A stretch of DNA of 64,000 bases from Eumeta japonica (lineage: Eukaryota; Arthropoda; Insecta; Lepidoptera; Psychidae). Each line of letters starts with the position of its first letter. Positions within the stretch are counted from its first letter, which is position 1. The notes under the pieces were generated by a model. That model saw only the letters and a list, made by a program, of their open reading frames with translations. It ran no database searches and had not been told where the DNA came from. A program made the position numbers and the translations under genes. Positions 44,932 to 56,372 of the stretch are shown in pieces. Where the stretch lies: contig BGZK01000220.1 in NCBI GenBank assembly GCA_005406025.1, positions 517,176 to 581,175 of the forward strand, written 5' to 3'.

Positions 44932-46545
44932 ATACATAAACGAGTGAAAGCGAGTCGGGTTTAGGTTGTTGTCGTTAAGTCGTTTACATTTCTTTTTAAT
45001 TACTCCCCATTCTATAATCGATGTTTAAGGTTCTGTACGCGTTTAAACAATCATAAATGACCTCTGACGATATTGTTTTTATGTCGCTCTCTATCTTTGT
45101 ACAAAGCTTTCCTTGGTAGTAAATATAATACATAGATATTGATTTAAATTTTTTACACTTGGTAAAGTTATGTTTGCTTGTAATGAAGATAAGGTGAAGG
45201 TTCTTTATTAATAAAAAATCGATTTCCTTAACTTCCCGTTAAGCAAATTGAATTTTTTCCTAAAATTAGGGAATTTATTGTTTTCACCCCGGTTTTAGAG
45301 AATTGAGATTTGTTTGTTCGTGTGGGGGGAGATGCGTGTATGTAATGTTTACATATTTTTGTACCAATAATCAATTGGAATAGCGCTTACGAAATTTTAA
45401 AGGAGCTTAGTAAACTTTGATTTTCTGAAAATTTTATTACAATAGTTCACGTCCAGCTTCATAAATATCGAAAAAAGTTATTTTATGATTTATGAACTAT
45501 TCTATTCATCGATTCTAAACATTAATCAGCTCTGATTTTAATAAACTGAGCTGTATTCAGCTCAGTTTATTAAAATCAAATATTATTATATAAACTTAAT
45601 GTAAATCGGTTAATTGCATCAAAAAGATATCTTGGACGAAGAATTAAAAAAATAATTGTTAGAGTTTTTGAATTTTATTGTTGCGTTGAAAATACAGCGT
45701 CTCGTTAAAATCAATTAAATCAGTCAAGAGATAATGTTGTTAAAAAAACTCAAAATAATTTCTTCTAAATAACTTTTAGATTTGTTTAGATTAATTTTAG
45801 ATTGATTTAGAAATCTAAGAGTATTTTGAGCACACAAAACTTCATCGAATACCGAAAGCTAGCAGCAGCCCATTTGCATGAAATTACGATGTCTGGCATT
45901 CTTGTCAAATAATTGTTACTGACAATAATTTACTGAAAACAATACGACAAAGCTAATAGCTATGCCTTTTTTACATGCAGAACAGTTTTTAACAAGAGCC
46001 TAATCAAAACCAGCAAAATATTCTGGTATTTCTAAGTAACAGTCAAACAGATATGTCGAATTGAGTTGAATTTACGAAATGATGACAACGATTGACAAAC
46101 GATTTGAGCATTTATAACATGATTACATTGTGCATAAAATATTTTCCAAAAATCGCACATAATATATTATTTACGAATTATACACAAATATATATCGTTA
46201 ATTGGATACTAATAATAACATAACTGGTTTACAGGGTAGTAGTTCATCGAACATTTGTATGCGTTCAAATAAGTCATCCAAAGTTATCAAATATTTCAGA
46301 ATTATGTGCAAATATTATTGTTGTAATATATATGTTCCTTAAGGCTCATTTTCTAAGAGTCGTTCAATTTCAATATGTACATAATTTCAAGAAAATGTAA
46401 ATTACCAAATTATTTTTTTATTTGCATATTTCTTAAGCGTCGTTATTACCCTTCTTTACGTCATCGTCGTTGTTGGTTCCACTGGAAATAACTTTACGTC
46501 GTAGGAATAACTGTCACCTTATATTATGCATTTATAATAATAATA
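44932..46545. other. AT-rich DNA with one strong palindrome
   Basis: About 1.6 kb without supported genes or named repeats, apart from the palindrome at 45532-45579. Confidence 0.5.
45532..45579. repeat. Perfect 21-bp inverted repeat, 4-nt loop
   Basis: The left arm TGATTTTAATAAACTGAGCTG and its exact complement enclose TATT. Transcripts of either strand would fold into a perfect hairpin. No transposon flanks are visible. Confidence 0.9.
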
Positions 46546-46549
46546 ATAT

Positions 46550-46655
46550 AAACTCACGCCTATTTCCCAGAAGGGAAGGCAGAGACTAGATTTCCAACTG
46601 GTACGATCTCTGCATATCTCTCTTGCCTCACTGACGTCCATACTGTACTATAATT
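46550..46655 (-). mobile_element. RTE-like retroposon 3' end, antisense
   Basis: The plus strand reads AAACTCACGCCTATTTCCCA then GAAGGGAAGGCAGAGACTAG and GATCTCTGCATATCTCTCTTGCC. In reverse this is the CTCTGCCTACCC...GGAAATAGGCGTGAGTTT tail that closes many lepidopteran RTE-like copies. The reverse transcriptase end at 50459-50760 belongs to the same group. It is truncated to about 100 bp. Confidence 0.65.
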
Positions 46656-46913
46656 TATAATTATACTATTGTGCATTTATAGTGCCAAAATTACTATCGC
46701 ATGACCTAGAAAGTTTGCCAACAATAAAATTATTACTGTACGTCTTGGTGTCTATGTGTTTCAAATTATGTTGTATCTATAGAGAACTCTTGTAATTTTA
46801 AAGTATTTTTTGTGGAATTCTTTATTATTTTTACTGCACGTAAAGCTTATAACAACAATTTTTATTTCTTCTTTTATATTACCTGATAAAAATCAATTGT
46901 CGAAACCCTCTTG

Positions 46914-46971
46914 CAGGCTCAATGTTTCCATAAATACAGTATAATCTGTATTTATGGAAACATTGAGCCTG
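46914..46971. repeat. Perfect 26-bp hairpin, 6-nt loop
   Basis: The left arm 46914-46939 begins CAGGCTCAATGTTTCCATAA. The right arm 46946-46971 is its exact complement and the loop is TATAAT. Beyond the arms, GAAACCCTCTTG and AAAAGGTTTC continue weak pairing. The loop is small for a typical insect microRNA precursor. Confidence 0.9.
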
Positions 46972-47181
46972 AAAAGGTTTCTTATATTTATTAATCTATA
47001 TCAGGGATTAATGAAGACGTTGCCCTATACCGATAAGCCTCGCAGCAATAGATTCTCCGTAATGCATATCGAATTTGAATAAATCCGTTAAATAAATCCT
47101 TTAGAATTATATTTAGATTTATTAAATCATTTTCAATGGTTTTCAGTTTGTCAAAGAGTCCTTCATAGCATCCTTCTAATT

Positions 47182-47290
47182 CAGTGATTATCAAACTTAT
47201 TTCTTTTACCGCGCCCTTTGAAAATCAATTATTTTTCAGCGCCCCCCAATTTTATACACCCCTAAAACTTAAAAACAATTTCATTACTTT
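47182..47290. mobile_element. Possible hAT-type end fragment
   Basis: CAGTGATTATCAAACTTATT followed by GCGCCCTTTGAAAATCAATT and CAGCGCCCCCCAATTTTA resembles the CAGTGGTTCTCAAAC end with C-rich subterminal sequence found in some hAT-derived arthropod repeats. The matching second end is not found. Confidence 0.4.
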
Positions 47291-48555
47291 AATTAATTTA
47301 GTTATATTAGTCGGTTCTGATGTTTAAACTTACATTCTAAACTAGAAATTTTTACCAGTGAGAGCAAATAAAATCCAACTTTATAATATTAATAATATAT
47401 TTTAATCAAATTAAAAGAAACAATATAGATATGTAATTAGTCTTCGTTTTCATACTAATCTAATGAGATGGATGAATTTGATAATATTTAATAAGTTTGT
47501 CGATATCAGGTTCGATTTTACTCAAAAACAGTAATAATAGTTTGTATTGTATGAAAAGTAATAATAGTAACATCAACAATAATATCTTAAATATTCTACA
47601 GAATAAGAAGGAAATCTTACATCGTGCACAGTTCAACACTCATTTAGTCGCTATTTTAGTATTCGTTTCATATAAACCATTAAAAATCCATAAGTGCCGG
47701 CTGTCCATGTTTTTTCCAGTTTGTTAGATCTCGGGTTCTTTATGTTAGGATAACAAACATTTAACAAGAAAGTAGCTTTTTTTTTATTGAAATAAACACT
47801 CTTAACATAAATATTTTATCTAACACGTTATCAAGAAATAATATGACAAGTTCTATTACTGGGCTTATATAAATTGAGCAGTACAAGGAAACTTTCTAAG
47901 TATGCCCAAGTGACTATGAAGTGTAGAGTGGACCAAGATTGTTTTGTATTTTTTGTACAAATACAATGTTACAAAATGTAAATAAGATAAATACTAACTT
48001 TTAATCCCTTGTCATATCAATTTTAAATTTCATGACTTAAAGGCAACGGTTATGAAATATAACATATAGTTAAGTCTTAATAACCGCTCGATCGTCTACC
48101 TATTCCATCATAAACATTTTACAATATATCTCTATTTATATATTTTTATTATTAAATTATTAATAAAGCTTTTCATGCAAACAAATTCAAATCATCTACC
48201 TTAAAATGCTAGAGGGTATAAAAAAGCTTTTACCTTACTATTATAATTCTACTTATTCGAGTCATGGTAAAAACAATGTAAAACATCGACTAATGTAAAA
48301 ACTGACATATGCTTTTTTTTCAAGTTTGTCTAAGCCTACCTCATACTGTGATTCTGTTAGCCTTTTTATTCTTTTTATTAAAGTCCAAGTTTACCCTTGT
48401 CGGTATTTTCTTTCTTGTCTTTAATCCATAACTACTTGTTTAAAACTGAGTTACATATTAAAATCTTTTAATGGGCCTCTTACAACTTTGAATCATAAAG
48501 TATTATGGAATACTTGTGTCGTGCTTAAATACAAAAATGAAATGAGCATATACTC
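47291..48555. other. AT-rich DNA, nothing recognised
   Basis: About 1.3 kb. The 76-codon plus-strand frame at 47497-47727 is Asn/Ser/Ile-rich from base composition. Confidence 0.5.
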
Positions 48556-48559
48556 GCTA

Positions 48560-48830
48560 AATCCTATTTAACTCGCTCCATAAAATGTTCCCAAAAGTTC
48601 CAACACGAGGACACTCTGTAAGCTCTAAGGTCTCGTATTCGACGGAATCAAAACAACCGAGCGAGCTTCGAACCAATTTCAAGGAAAGCTGTAATACATT
48701 CTGTATCGACGAATCGGAAATATCATACGCGCAATTCAGTGCAATTTGGGAGCGGCGACGGAGGGAATACCGCAAAAGGTCGAGCACACCGGAGCGATCT
48801 TACTGTACATGAACGCAATAACACCTGCTT
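48560..48830. promoter_or_regulatory. Balanced-composition island, regulatory or coding
   Basis: Less AT-rich than its flanks, with CAGTGCAATTTGGGAGCGGC and ACCGGAGCGATCTTACTGTA. A plus-strand frame (48585-48812, 75 codons) includes QFSAIWERRRREYRKRSS, which is protein-like. It lacks a recognised domain, and minus-strand frames overlap it. It could be a noncoding element or an unrecognised exon; I cannot decide. Confidence 0.3.
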
Positions 48831-50455
48831 AAAGGATAAATAAAGGTTGCTTGTTAAGAAAAATAATTTATGAAGAATGGCCCAGACTGTTCGTTCTATA
48901 CAGCCACTATGGACTTTTGAGTCTGGCGTCATTGTATCTATAAGGCCCACTATCTTGCTCAATACTCCCAATATCATATACAAAAGCTCTAGAATATGCA
49001 ATTGCGATCGACACTGTTAAACGCCTATTTATAATCGACGAATAGATGGTATAAGTTGATACCATATTCGTAGGCCTTTTCTAGTGTCTGTCAACATAAT
49101 TTTATGAAAGAATTATGTTTTATCAAGGGATACTTACAAGATTGTATTTTAAAAACAACGATACATTCGCTCCAGTTGACTTCATTATAAATATCAAGTT
49201 ATATTAATTCTATAGGAATTAAGTCAAATGTAAATACTTTGTTGTAAAGTAACTTGAACGTTAGCGACTGTAGACAGTAGGAAATTCACGGCGGTATGGA
49301 ACAATTCCATCGAAAATTGCTGGGACGTACTTTCTTAGAAATGAGTTGTTGTGGAAGAACGATTGAAGCTGCAATCATATAAAGTTATTTAATATTATTT
49401 TTATTTCTAGCCTAGGTTTATAAAAACTTACTTAAATAATATAAACCAAATATGTGATTCTAATAATAATTTAGTTGTACTAGTCTAACAGTAAGTACTT
49501 ATTACGAAATATTTCATTATATGGGGATTTATAACTGTTATTTTTTGTAATGCATAAATGCAAAAAATTTCTCCATTTATTATTAATCTTGTATAAAAAA
49601 CAATATTAGCCTAATATTACTTAATTAATTAAACTTAAATTAGTATATTACGTACGACGCGTTACCGTCATCGCGATACCTCATAACTCTCAACTAGAAT
49701 CTTTTAATTGAATGATACTCATCTGGCCTAAATTAAGGTTTGGATAATAGTTTGAGTCATAATGCTAAGTATAATATTTCTTTATGTACAAAAATAGCCA
49801 TTGCGAAGTTTGGAAAAATTCTCCATGTATAATATATTTAAAAAGTAATATACTGAAGTTACATAACAGAACGGCGTATCACACTTCATAAACTATCGCC
49901 GTGCGCTTTCGCCGCAGTAAAATATAGTGAAAAAAGATACATAAATAAAGTTTACTGCCACACGGGTCGCTGATTTCTCTTTATATTTCCGCAGTAGCTC
50001 CAATAATTTCATGGTCACCGTACAAACTCATAAATAAGGTTTTAACGAAAAAATACTGAGCGAACGCTTCCTAAGATTTATTATAGCGAAAATCACAATC
50101 CCTAATCGCATACTCATTCTCTCTATAAAAAAGTCTTTTATCTGCCGTATTACCTCTTTTCATGATTATGTGTAAGAAGCAGACGAGGAGATTATATAAA
50201 AATATTTGACAATGGAGACGCTCGCTTCGTAGACAAAAAAACTGTCCTATATTTCTAAGACAGAATCACCTAAGTAGGCCTTTAATCTCAGTCTAATAAG
50301 ACAACTGATAAAAATTAAAAACCCCAAACTTAAAAACTGATTACATCTATTCGCTCATTAATATTTTAATGGCACTCACTCCTTGAAGCCATGAATGTTT
50401 TTTTAATATAAACCACCTTTTTTTGAACTTTTTTTGAATTCAGTACAGATGTCAA
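48831..50455. other. AT-rich DNA, nothing recognised
   Basis: About 1.6 kb without supported features. An imperfect hairpin GAATAGATGGTATA/TACCATATTC lies near 49041-49070. Confidence 0.5.
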
Positions 50456-50458
50456 TCT

Positions 50459-50760
50459 TGAGTTATATGCATGGGATATCTTTCAAAATTCGGTCTAGGA
50501 ATTATGCTGATCAAGAATGCTGTGGCTGGAAAGAAGATGTAGTGACTAGAGTAGAAAAAATTATATTGCGGTGGTTTGCCATCTAGGAAGCATGAATGCT
50601 GGCAAAAGAAAGCTGTAAACTGAACTTGTGCGATGAAAGCGCCTGCAAGAAACGCCTTAAAAAATATTAAGCTGGCCAAATTGGTGACACACTAAAGATT
50701 GGTGGCGCATTAAGCGATTTATGAACATCAATGAAGTAAGATAGATATGCAAAGATTTGT
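50459..50760 (+). pseudogene. RTE-like reverse transcriptase C-terminal relic
   Basis: The plus strand gives VEKIILRWFAI (about 50549-50581), matching the LRWFGHVERM motif that follows the reverse transcriptase domain in RTE-like retroelements. A GCATGAATGCTGGCAAAAG block, the decayed ERMN-GR-K segment, comes next. Stops interrupt it and the reverse transcriptase palm motifs are missing. A minus-strand frame at 50452-50679 is its shadow. It is related to the tail at 46550-46655. Confidence 0.6.
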
Positions 50761-51190
50761 TGCGGAAATTTGTGATCTCTACCTAATTTTCTGCAAATAG
50801 AGGAAAGTTTGTAAATTAATAAATATGTAAAAACATATTGACCTCACTTTCTTAATGCAATTTTTTTATTTAAAATATTTATAACTAATATTTAATGTTT
50901 GCGGCTGCGTATAGATTTACTTAAAAAGGTCGTGATAAAATACATATTAGTGTTATTTAAAAAGGTAACATATCACAACAACTGGCTAATATCGCATTGT
51001 ACGTTGCCATTTAACATGGCAAAAAAATATTTCTGAAAATAGCATTATTGTGCCATCCGTTAAATGAACATACTAAAACAACTGTAGTAGAGTCATGGTG
51101 TAGTCTATAATTTGTCTGTAGCACGAAAATGGCCTGCCTCAACCCGAGAGATATTACACTCTCATAGAATATAACACTTGAAATAATAAC
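50761..51190. other. AT-rich DNA, nothing recognised
   Basis: No frame or repeat supported. Confidence 0.5.
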
Positions 51191-51194
51191 TTCC

Positions 51195-51462
51195 GTTGTT
51201 GTGTTTCGTCCAATGCCTGAAAGTTCCGGTGGTCCATAGCCCCTCCATTACTCCATCGGATATCTTAAATAAAACATCTTATGGAGTGATGAAGATACCG
51301 GAAGTTTCTAAAAGTTCCTATGGCTCATTCCCTTTTTACCCTCAGATATCTTATTATTTTTTAAAAGTATGGTAACGCACTAGTGACTTTGACATTGCAA
51401 GTGTCCTTGGGCGGTGATGATCAAGTACTCTCTGATAGCTAGTTGCTCGTTTGCGCCTTTAA
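51195..51462 (-). mobile_element. GGCAAACGAG-family repeat, copy 4, internally rearranged
   Basis: In reverse orientation it opens TTGTGTTTCGTCCAATGCCT and AAAGTTCCGGTGGTCCATAG, and ends GTGTCCTTGGGCGGTGATGA, then GCTCGTTTGCGCC. Between these, the AAGTTCC(G/T)(G/A)TGG head occurs twice in direct orientation (about 51220 and 51311). A piece (ATGGAGTGATGAAGATACCG, 51281-51300) is present inverted relative to the family. Confidence 0.65.
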
Positions 51463-53050
51463 ATTCTCTAAAAACACTATTGCAACACGTTACCAAACAT
51501 TTTTTTTAAGGTACGCAAATTACTTTAAGGAAAAATAATTTTGATATGTTGTGTTTAGGGTTATAGGAATGGATTATATAAAGTACGTGGTATCACATTT
51601 CACACCAAAGGGACGCTTAATTCTTGTATACCTCATTCATTCCAATTTATATAACTTTCTGAGCGATCGTGATTGAATTATAGTTTATTTCTCAGTTTTC
51701 AAAATTTAATTACAATATTTTAGCTGATAACTTCTGTTTCGTCAATGAATATTTATAACATAAGCAAATAAAACGTAAAACGCAAATAGGATAACCATAT
51801 CTTTTTTTATTTTCTGAGTGTAATAAAAGTAATTCTTTATTATTAAAATTTCGCAAAAATAAATGAAATGCAGCAAGCTTGGCTTAATATTTAACATAGT
51901 ACAAGTGCAATATAAAAAGGGTGTGGCATGTACTTCCATAGGTGAGATTTAATAATACGAAGCGCTAGAATACGACTAAAGGGCGATGCTATTCCGTCAG
52001 TATAAAGTTATTTGCCATAGTACCAATAAAAATATAAGTCCAGGTGGGGAGCATCGTTTGGTTGTACATGACGGTGTCTAAGTAATAATAGGTCTACCTA
52101 ATTACGATTAACAGTTCCAAGCCATTCGAATTAGCACCATATATCTAAAGATAAAGGTTGATGGCTTTTTCATGCCCAAAAAACGCATTAAAACCGTCTT
52201 CAACGTTTCTGATTCGAACATTAATGGTAACATAACTGGTAATATGGATATCAAATGAATATCAAGGGAATATAAAGCAGACGGTAGTTTATCACCATTT
52301 AAAATTAATTCTATTTAAAAATCAACGCCTGACTTATTAACATCAAAGGGAGATTAAAATCACAGGGACGTATACGCCAGTTAAACTATCATAATGTCCG
52401 GAGAACGATTTCTCTGCTATTGTCCAAACTAAGCTGTTCACACCTTTTAAACATATTATAATACTCTTGCGCTCAGATCTCTCACCGAAGATAAGCTAGA
52501 AAGAAAAACATACTTAAATTCGTCTTTTAGGTCTCACATCCTTGATATTCGCATTCGGCAATTAGACGCTGAAACCCATTTTAATTTTTTGAATTATCAT
52601 TAGTATTAATGATAATGATAAAAAATAACAAACGTGCGGATTATCAAATAAATTTTCCAAACTTTTACACAAGTCTACGGTTAAATATTATAAATATACC
52701 ACTTATAAATAAATGGTCATAATATGGTTATGCTGACCAACTTAATTTCGTTTAACTTAATTTTAATCTTAAAAAAAGTTGAAAGCGCCTAGTATGATAT
52801 ATATTTTGTACATAACATTTTAATCAGGTCTGTAATTTGGGCTAATCTACTTTGTTATGGCGATTTGTTCACCACCGCGTAAGCCCGCACTAAGAATTAA
52901 ATTCCTTAATCGCCTCGGAGAACGGTTTCTTGCGATTTGGGCAGAAACTATGGACAGCGAGGATTTTGAACTTGTATAATCAGCACGAGCTTCATATATG
53001 ATTGCTGTAGTACAACTGCAATGGTTGCACTTTTTGGTTTTTTCACTCTT
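51463..53050. other. AT-rich DNA, nothing recognised
   Basis: About 1.6 kb. A small palindrome around ATCATTAGTATTAATGAT lies near 52597-52614. Mixed sequence at 52850-52990 has a 68-codon minus-strand frame without motifs. Confidence 0.5.
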
Positions 53051-53054
53051 CAAA

Positions 53055-53640
53055 AAAGTCCCCCTGAATATAACATAACTGTGTCGGCGATGCTGTTAGC
53101 AGGTTTTCTATTCAGCTTCGCCGTACGCGGCCGGACAACACACGGGGGTGTTGACGGCGCGTGACTTGCCTTGTGGGAGATTTCTAGGAGATTCCCTCGG
53201 CACAGGAAGTCACTGGAACATCAACACGGGTTGGGTCCATTCTATTCTCCAGACCGAGAATGGTCCGGAGGGTGGGAGAAGATGACCTATATAACTAGGT
53301 CTTAGATGTGTGAGAATTAACTAAATGGCCATTTAATTGTTATTTTATTTATTTAGTTTTCTGAGCCTTCCGACTTCGATTGTGAAATCGTCAGGAGGAT
53401 CAGTGATAATATTCCATGGCCTACGGATAAAAATGACTGCAATTTATAGGCGGCGCATCTGTCTGCACATATGAACTGCATACATTACACACGAGGAGGT
53501 GTGGCCATACACTGCATTTTTTCGGCATTAGCCACATGCGTTTGGTACACTGATTTTCAGCCGTACCGTATAAACCGCCCCGGCTATCGGTCTCCTATTG
53601 GTCCCCCCGTTAAGGCGCAATTGGGTATGTAATTTATATG
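53055..53640. repeat. Unclassified GC-rich interspersed repeat
   Basis: A sharply bounded GC-elevated block with CCGTACGCGGCCGGACAACA, GTGACTTGCCTTGTGGGAGA, CACTGGAACATCAACACGGG, AGGCGGCGCATCTGTCTGCA and CACGAGGAGGTGTGGCCATA. I recall similar dispersed sequence in moths but cannot classify it. No long frame survives. An AT-rich insertion-like gap sits at 53310-53355. Confidence 0.4.
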
Positions 53641-55240
53641 TGCATTACAATACTTTCGTATTCAAGTAAAACATAGCATAATATACAAATACATACACAA
53701 ATATTACAAATAAAAAATAGATTCTAAATATTTCTTAACAACTAATCCCTACCCGGGTAATGAAAGGCAATTATTTAATAAACGAAACATGGAAGAATTA
53801 TGAACTTAAGTCCGTATACACAAATTATATAAATCATTTATTATCATACACATATTTTCTAATTTAAATACTAAGAGCACTGGTGTCCGTAACATGCTTT
53901 ATTTTATTCGAATCAAGTTTCCTAATACTTCTCGTGACCATTCATATTCTGCAAGTGCTATTTAGCAGCACGAATGCAAGCTCCCACATTACTCTTTCTA
54001 AACCAAAAAACATTTACAAGCTTACAAGCATTTCACGAAGCTTGATAATTTCACTGTGTTTCAGCAACTTCTAGAACCTATTATTCATTTTGACGGAGAT
54101 GATCGATGCTACAGTTAGACTAACCAAATATTACTAAAATTGCTTTCATCCCCGAGAATCTTCTTTATAGTTGCATTATATATTATATCATGGAATTAAT
54201 TACTCTCTTAAATTAATACATAGTTTATTCACGATGGAGTTTTTTCACGCTCAGAAACTTGGATATTGTAAGATTTAACACTTTTGTAGTTTACTTATCT
54301 TATAAAAAGTGAAATGCAAACTATGAAAATGCTTTACAGAGTTAAAATAATCATTTTGTCCTAATTAAATTAAATTATTTAAATATGTAATTGTTTTATA
54401 CCCTAACAGACACTGATAGTTACAATCGAAAGCATTTTGAGATCTAGTATAATCATGAAACGTACTTTTATATTCTTCTTTCTTTCCTTTGCTTCGATAA
54501 CAAGGCTCGTGTGACCTCTACGATAGAACTTGTGATAACAGAAAAATCGGATAAATCTATCTTAAATCCCCAAAGGCCTTTTACCCTACTTTTACCTCAA
54601 GCAATTGTTTTCTAAATTAATATTAGCCATATTTTCATTACGAATCCGAATAGACGTCCGTAAAATCAATTTATATATTCCGAATAACCTCTAAAAAATC
54701 TAAAATCGCTTAAAGGATAAATTATGACCGAAAAGGTTTTATTACGAGGTTGACTGTATATGAAATTGCAAATAGTCACATGCTCCATCTTTTTTGTACA
54801 ATTCAAACAAATAATTTTATAGAAATGTAATATGCGATGGCTTATTACTTGATATGCACACATATAAATGATATGACGCAATAATTTCTCCTGCGAAAAG
54901 CGCTTACATCGCCCAAAATATAAAACGCATTGAATTTCGTCCGCACACAGTTAGCAGTTATAAAGTTTCGTCGAGCGCCATGAGTGTCGCCATTTATCTC
55001 CAACTCTTAACAACTCTTAACATCTTTTCCTCTCACGTACTCACCTGCGCGAATCGATATGAAGCGGAGTTTTGGTCGCGGATTATAAAAGAATGTAATC
55101 ATAATTTAAGGGTGAGTAACTTCGTAAAAGCAGATGTAATAAAAAAAGTTTAGAGCTTCTTAGAGCTTTTTTGGAAAAAAGTACTCTTGATGTAAGTTTG
55201 AAACTTATTCAAAAATTAAGTAAATACAGGAGTAAAGACC
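53641..55240. other. AT-rich DNA, nothing recognised
   Basis: About 1.6 kb without supported genes. Short frames at 53883-54074 and 54666-54881 are AT-driven. Mixed sequence around 54960-55080 has no frame. Confidence 0.5.
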
Positions 55241-55243
55241 TTT

Positions 55244-55440
55244 ACTCTTAGTTTGGATATAGCAAAAACCTTCGATCGCGTGCGTCAAAAACGCTTCCGG
55301 AAAATTTCAATGTTATCATAGTATTACGGCTTCTTTAGAGATAACATAAGCCATTGCATTCCACCGACATCAACATCGTGTTGACGTTTCATACTCGGAT
55401 TCCGCATTGGGAAATGCTCGTGACTATAGGCTCTACATAT
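55244..55440 (+). pseudogene. Jockey-like reverse transcriptase fragment
   Basis: The plus strand reads LSLDIAKTFDRVRQKRF (about 55247-55297), reverse transcriptase motif A with the metal-binding Asp of FDRV, then a degraded segment matching the following GF...N region. Stops appear within 30 codons. The YxDD motif and all flanking domains are absent. It ends about where the next repeat begins (55461). Confidence 0.6.
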
Positions 55441-55460
55441 TTTTTAAAGAATATTGGAGG

Positions 55461-55625
55461 AACGACCGAGCAGGGGTGCCATCAGAGACTAGATAGTCAC
55501 CGCCATCCATAAATACTGGCAACCGCAACCTTGGGGGAGGCAACAAGATCGATACTGGATGACGTATCGAGTTGATGGAAAAGGAAAGAGGGAGTAGATC
55601 ACTGGAACTTTCACTGATTAAAAGA
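55461..55625 (+). mobile_element. GGCAAACGAG-family repeat, copy 5
   Basis: AACGACCGAGCAGGGGTGCC then AGTCACCGCCATCCATAAAT and, at the end, CACTGGAACTTTCACTGATT reproduce the family order. The middle differs: a GGGGGAGGCAACAAGATCG stretch replaces the GTTGCCGGCC block. Confidence 0.6.
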
Positions 55626-56372
55626 AATGCCAATCATAATTTACTACTTTACGTCAAATTGATTTACAGATACCAACTATAAAATCACGTGCAGTGACCA
55701 TACAACGCCGTAGCTATGAAAATTTATTCTTGTACATTTTCTAACCACTTCATAACAATGACTATTTTTCTCATACGTTCAGTCATAAATTAAATGAAAA
55801 GTATAGGACAATATCTACTAGCCAAAAAACGAAAAAAGTAAAAGGGAAATTGGAAGTTGTTTTGAAGTAAGTGTACATGAAGAAATATTAAGACAATATA
55901 TATGTGTATATTAAGGTCGGGGAAAAAGGTTTTTCGTATTTTATAAGTAAAAAGTTACAATAAAATGTTTTTATTTATGCTTTTTGCATATCTGTATTTG
56001 TATCTGGTTAGTTTTGATACTACCGAATAGATGACATTCTATAAAAAGAAAAATAAGATGTAAAAATGGTATCTCGCCATTTTTGTATTTTTTATCTGCC
56101 CGCCACAATGAGTGAATCTAACATATAAATTCGATATATTTTGAAGTTTTATTACGAGAAAGAGAAATACGACACAAGCCCCGAAAAAAAATTGTGATGT
56201 TTAGGGACCGAATTCAGAGTAGATAAGAGTAACACAATACTGGTTCAAGCGTTTTCAGTCCGGTAATTTTGATGTCAAAGATGAACCTCGCTATAATAGA
56301 TTTGTTACGGATAAAGTCGCTACCATTTTGGAAAAAGTAGACCAAGATCGACTTATGAGTTCTTACTATATA

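Noticed and set aside
46914..46971. microRNA precursor
   Set aside because: Pairing is perfect and the loop only six bases, unlike typical insect precursors; kept as a hairpin of unknown origin.
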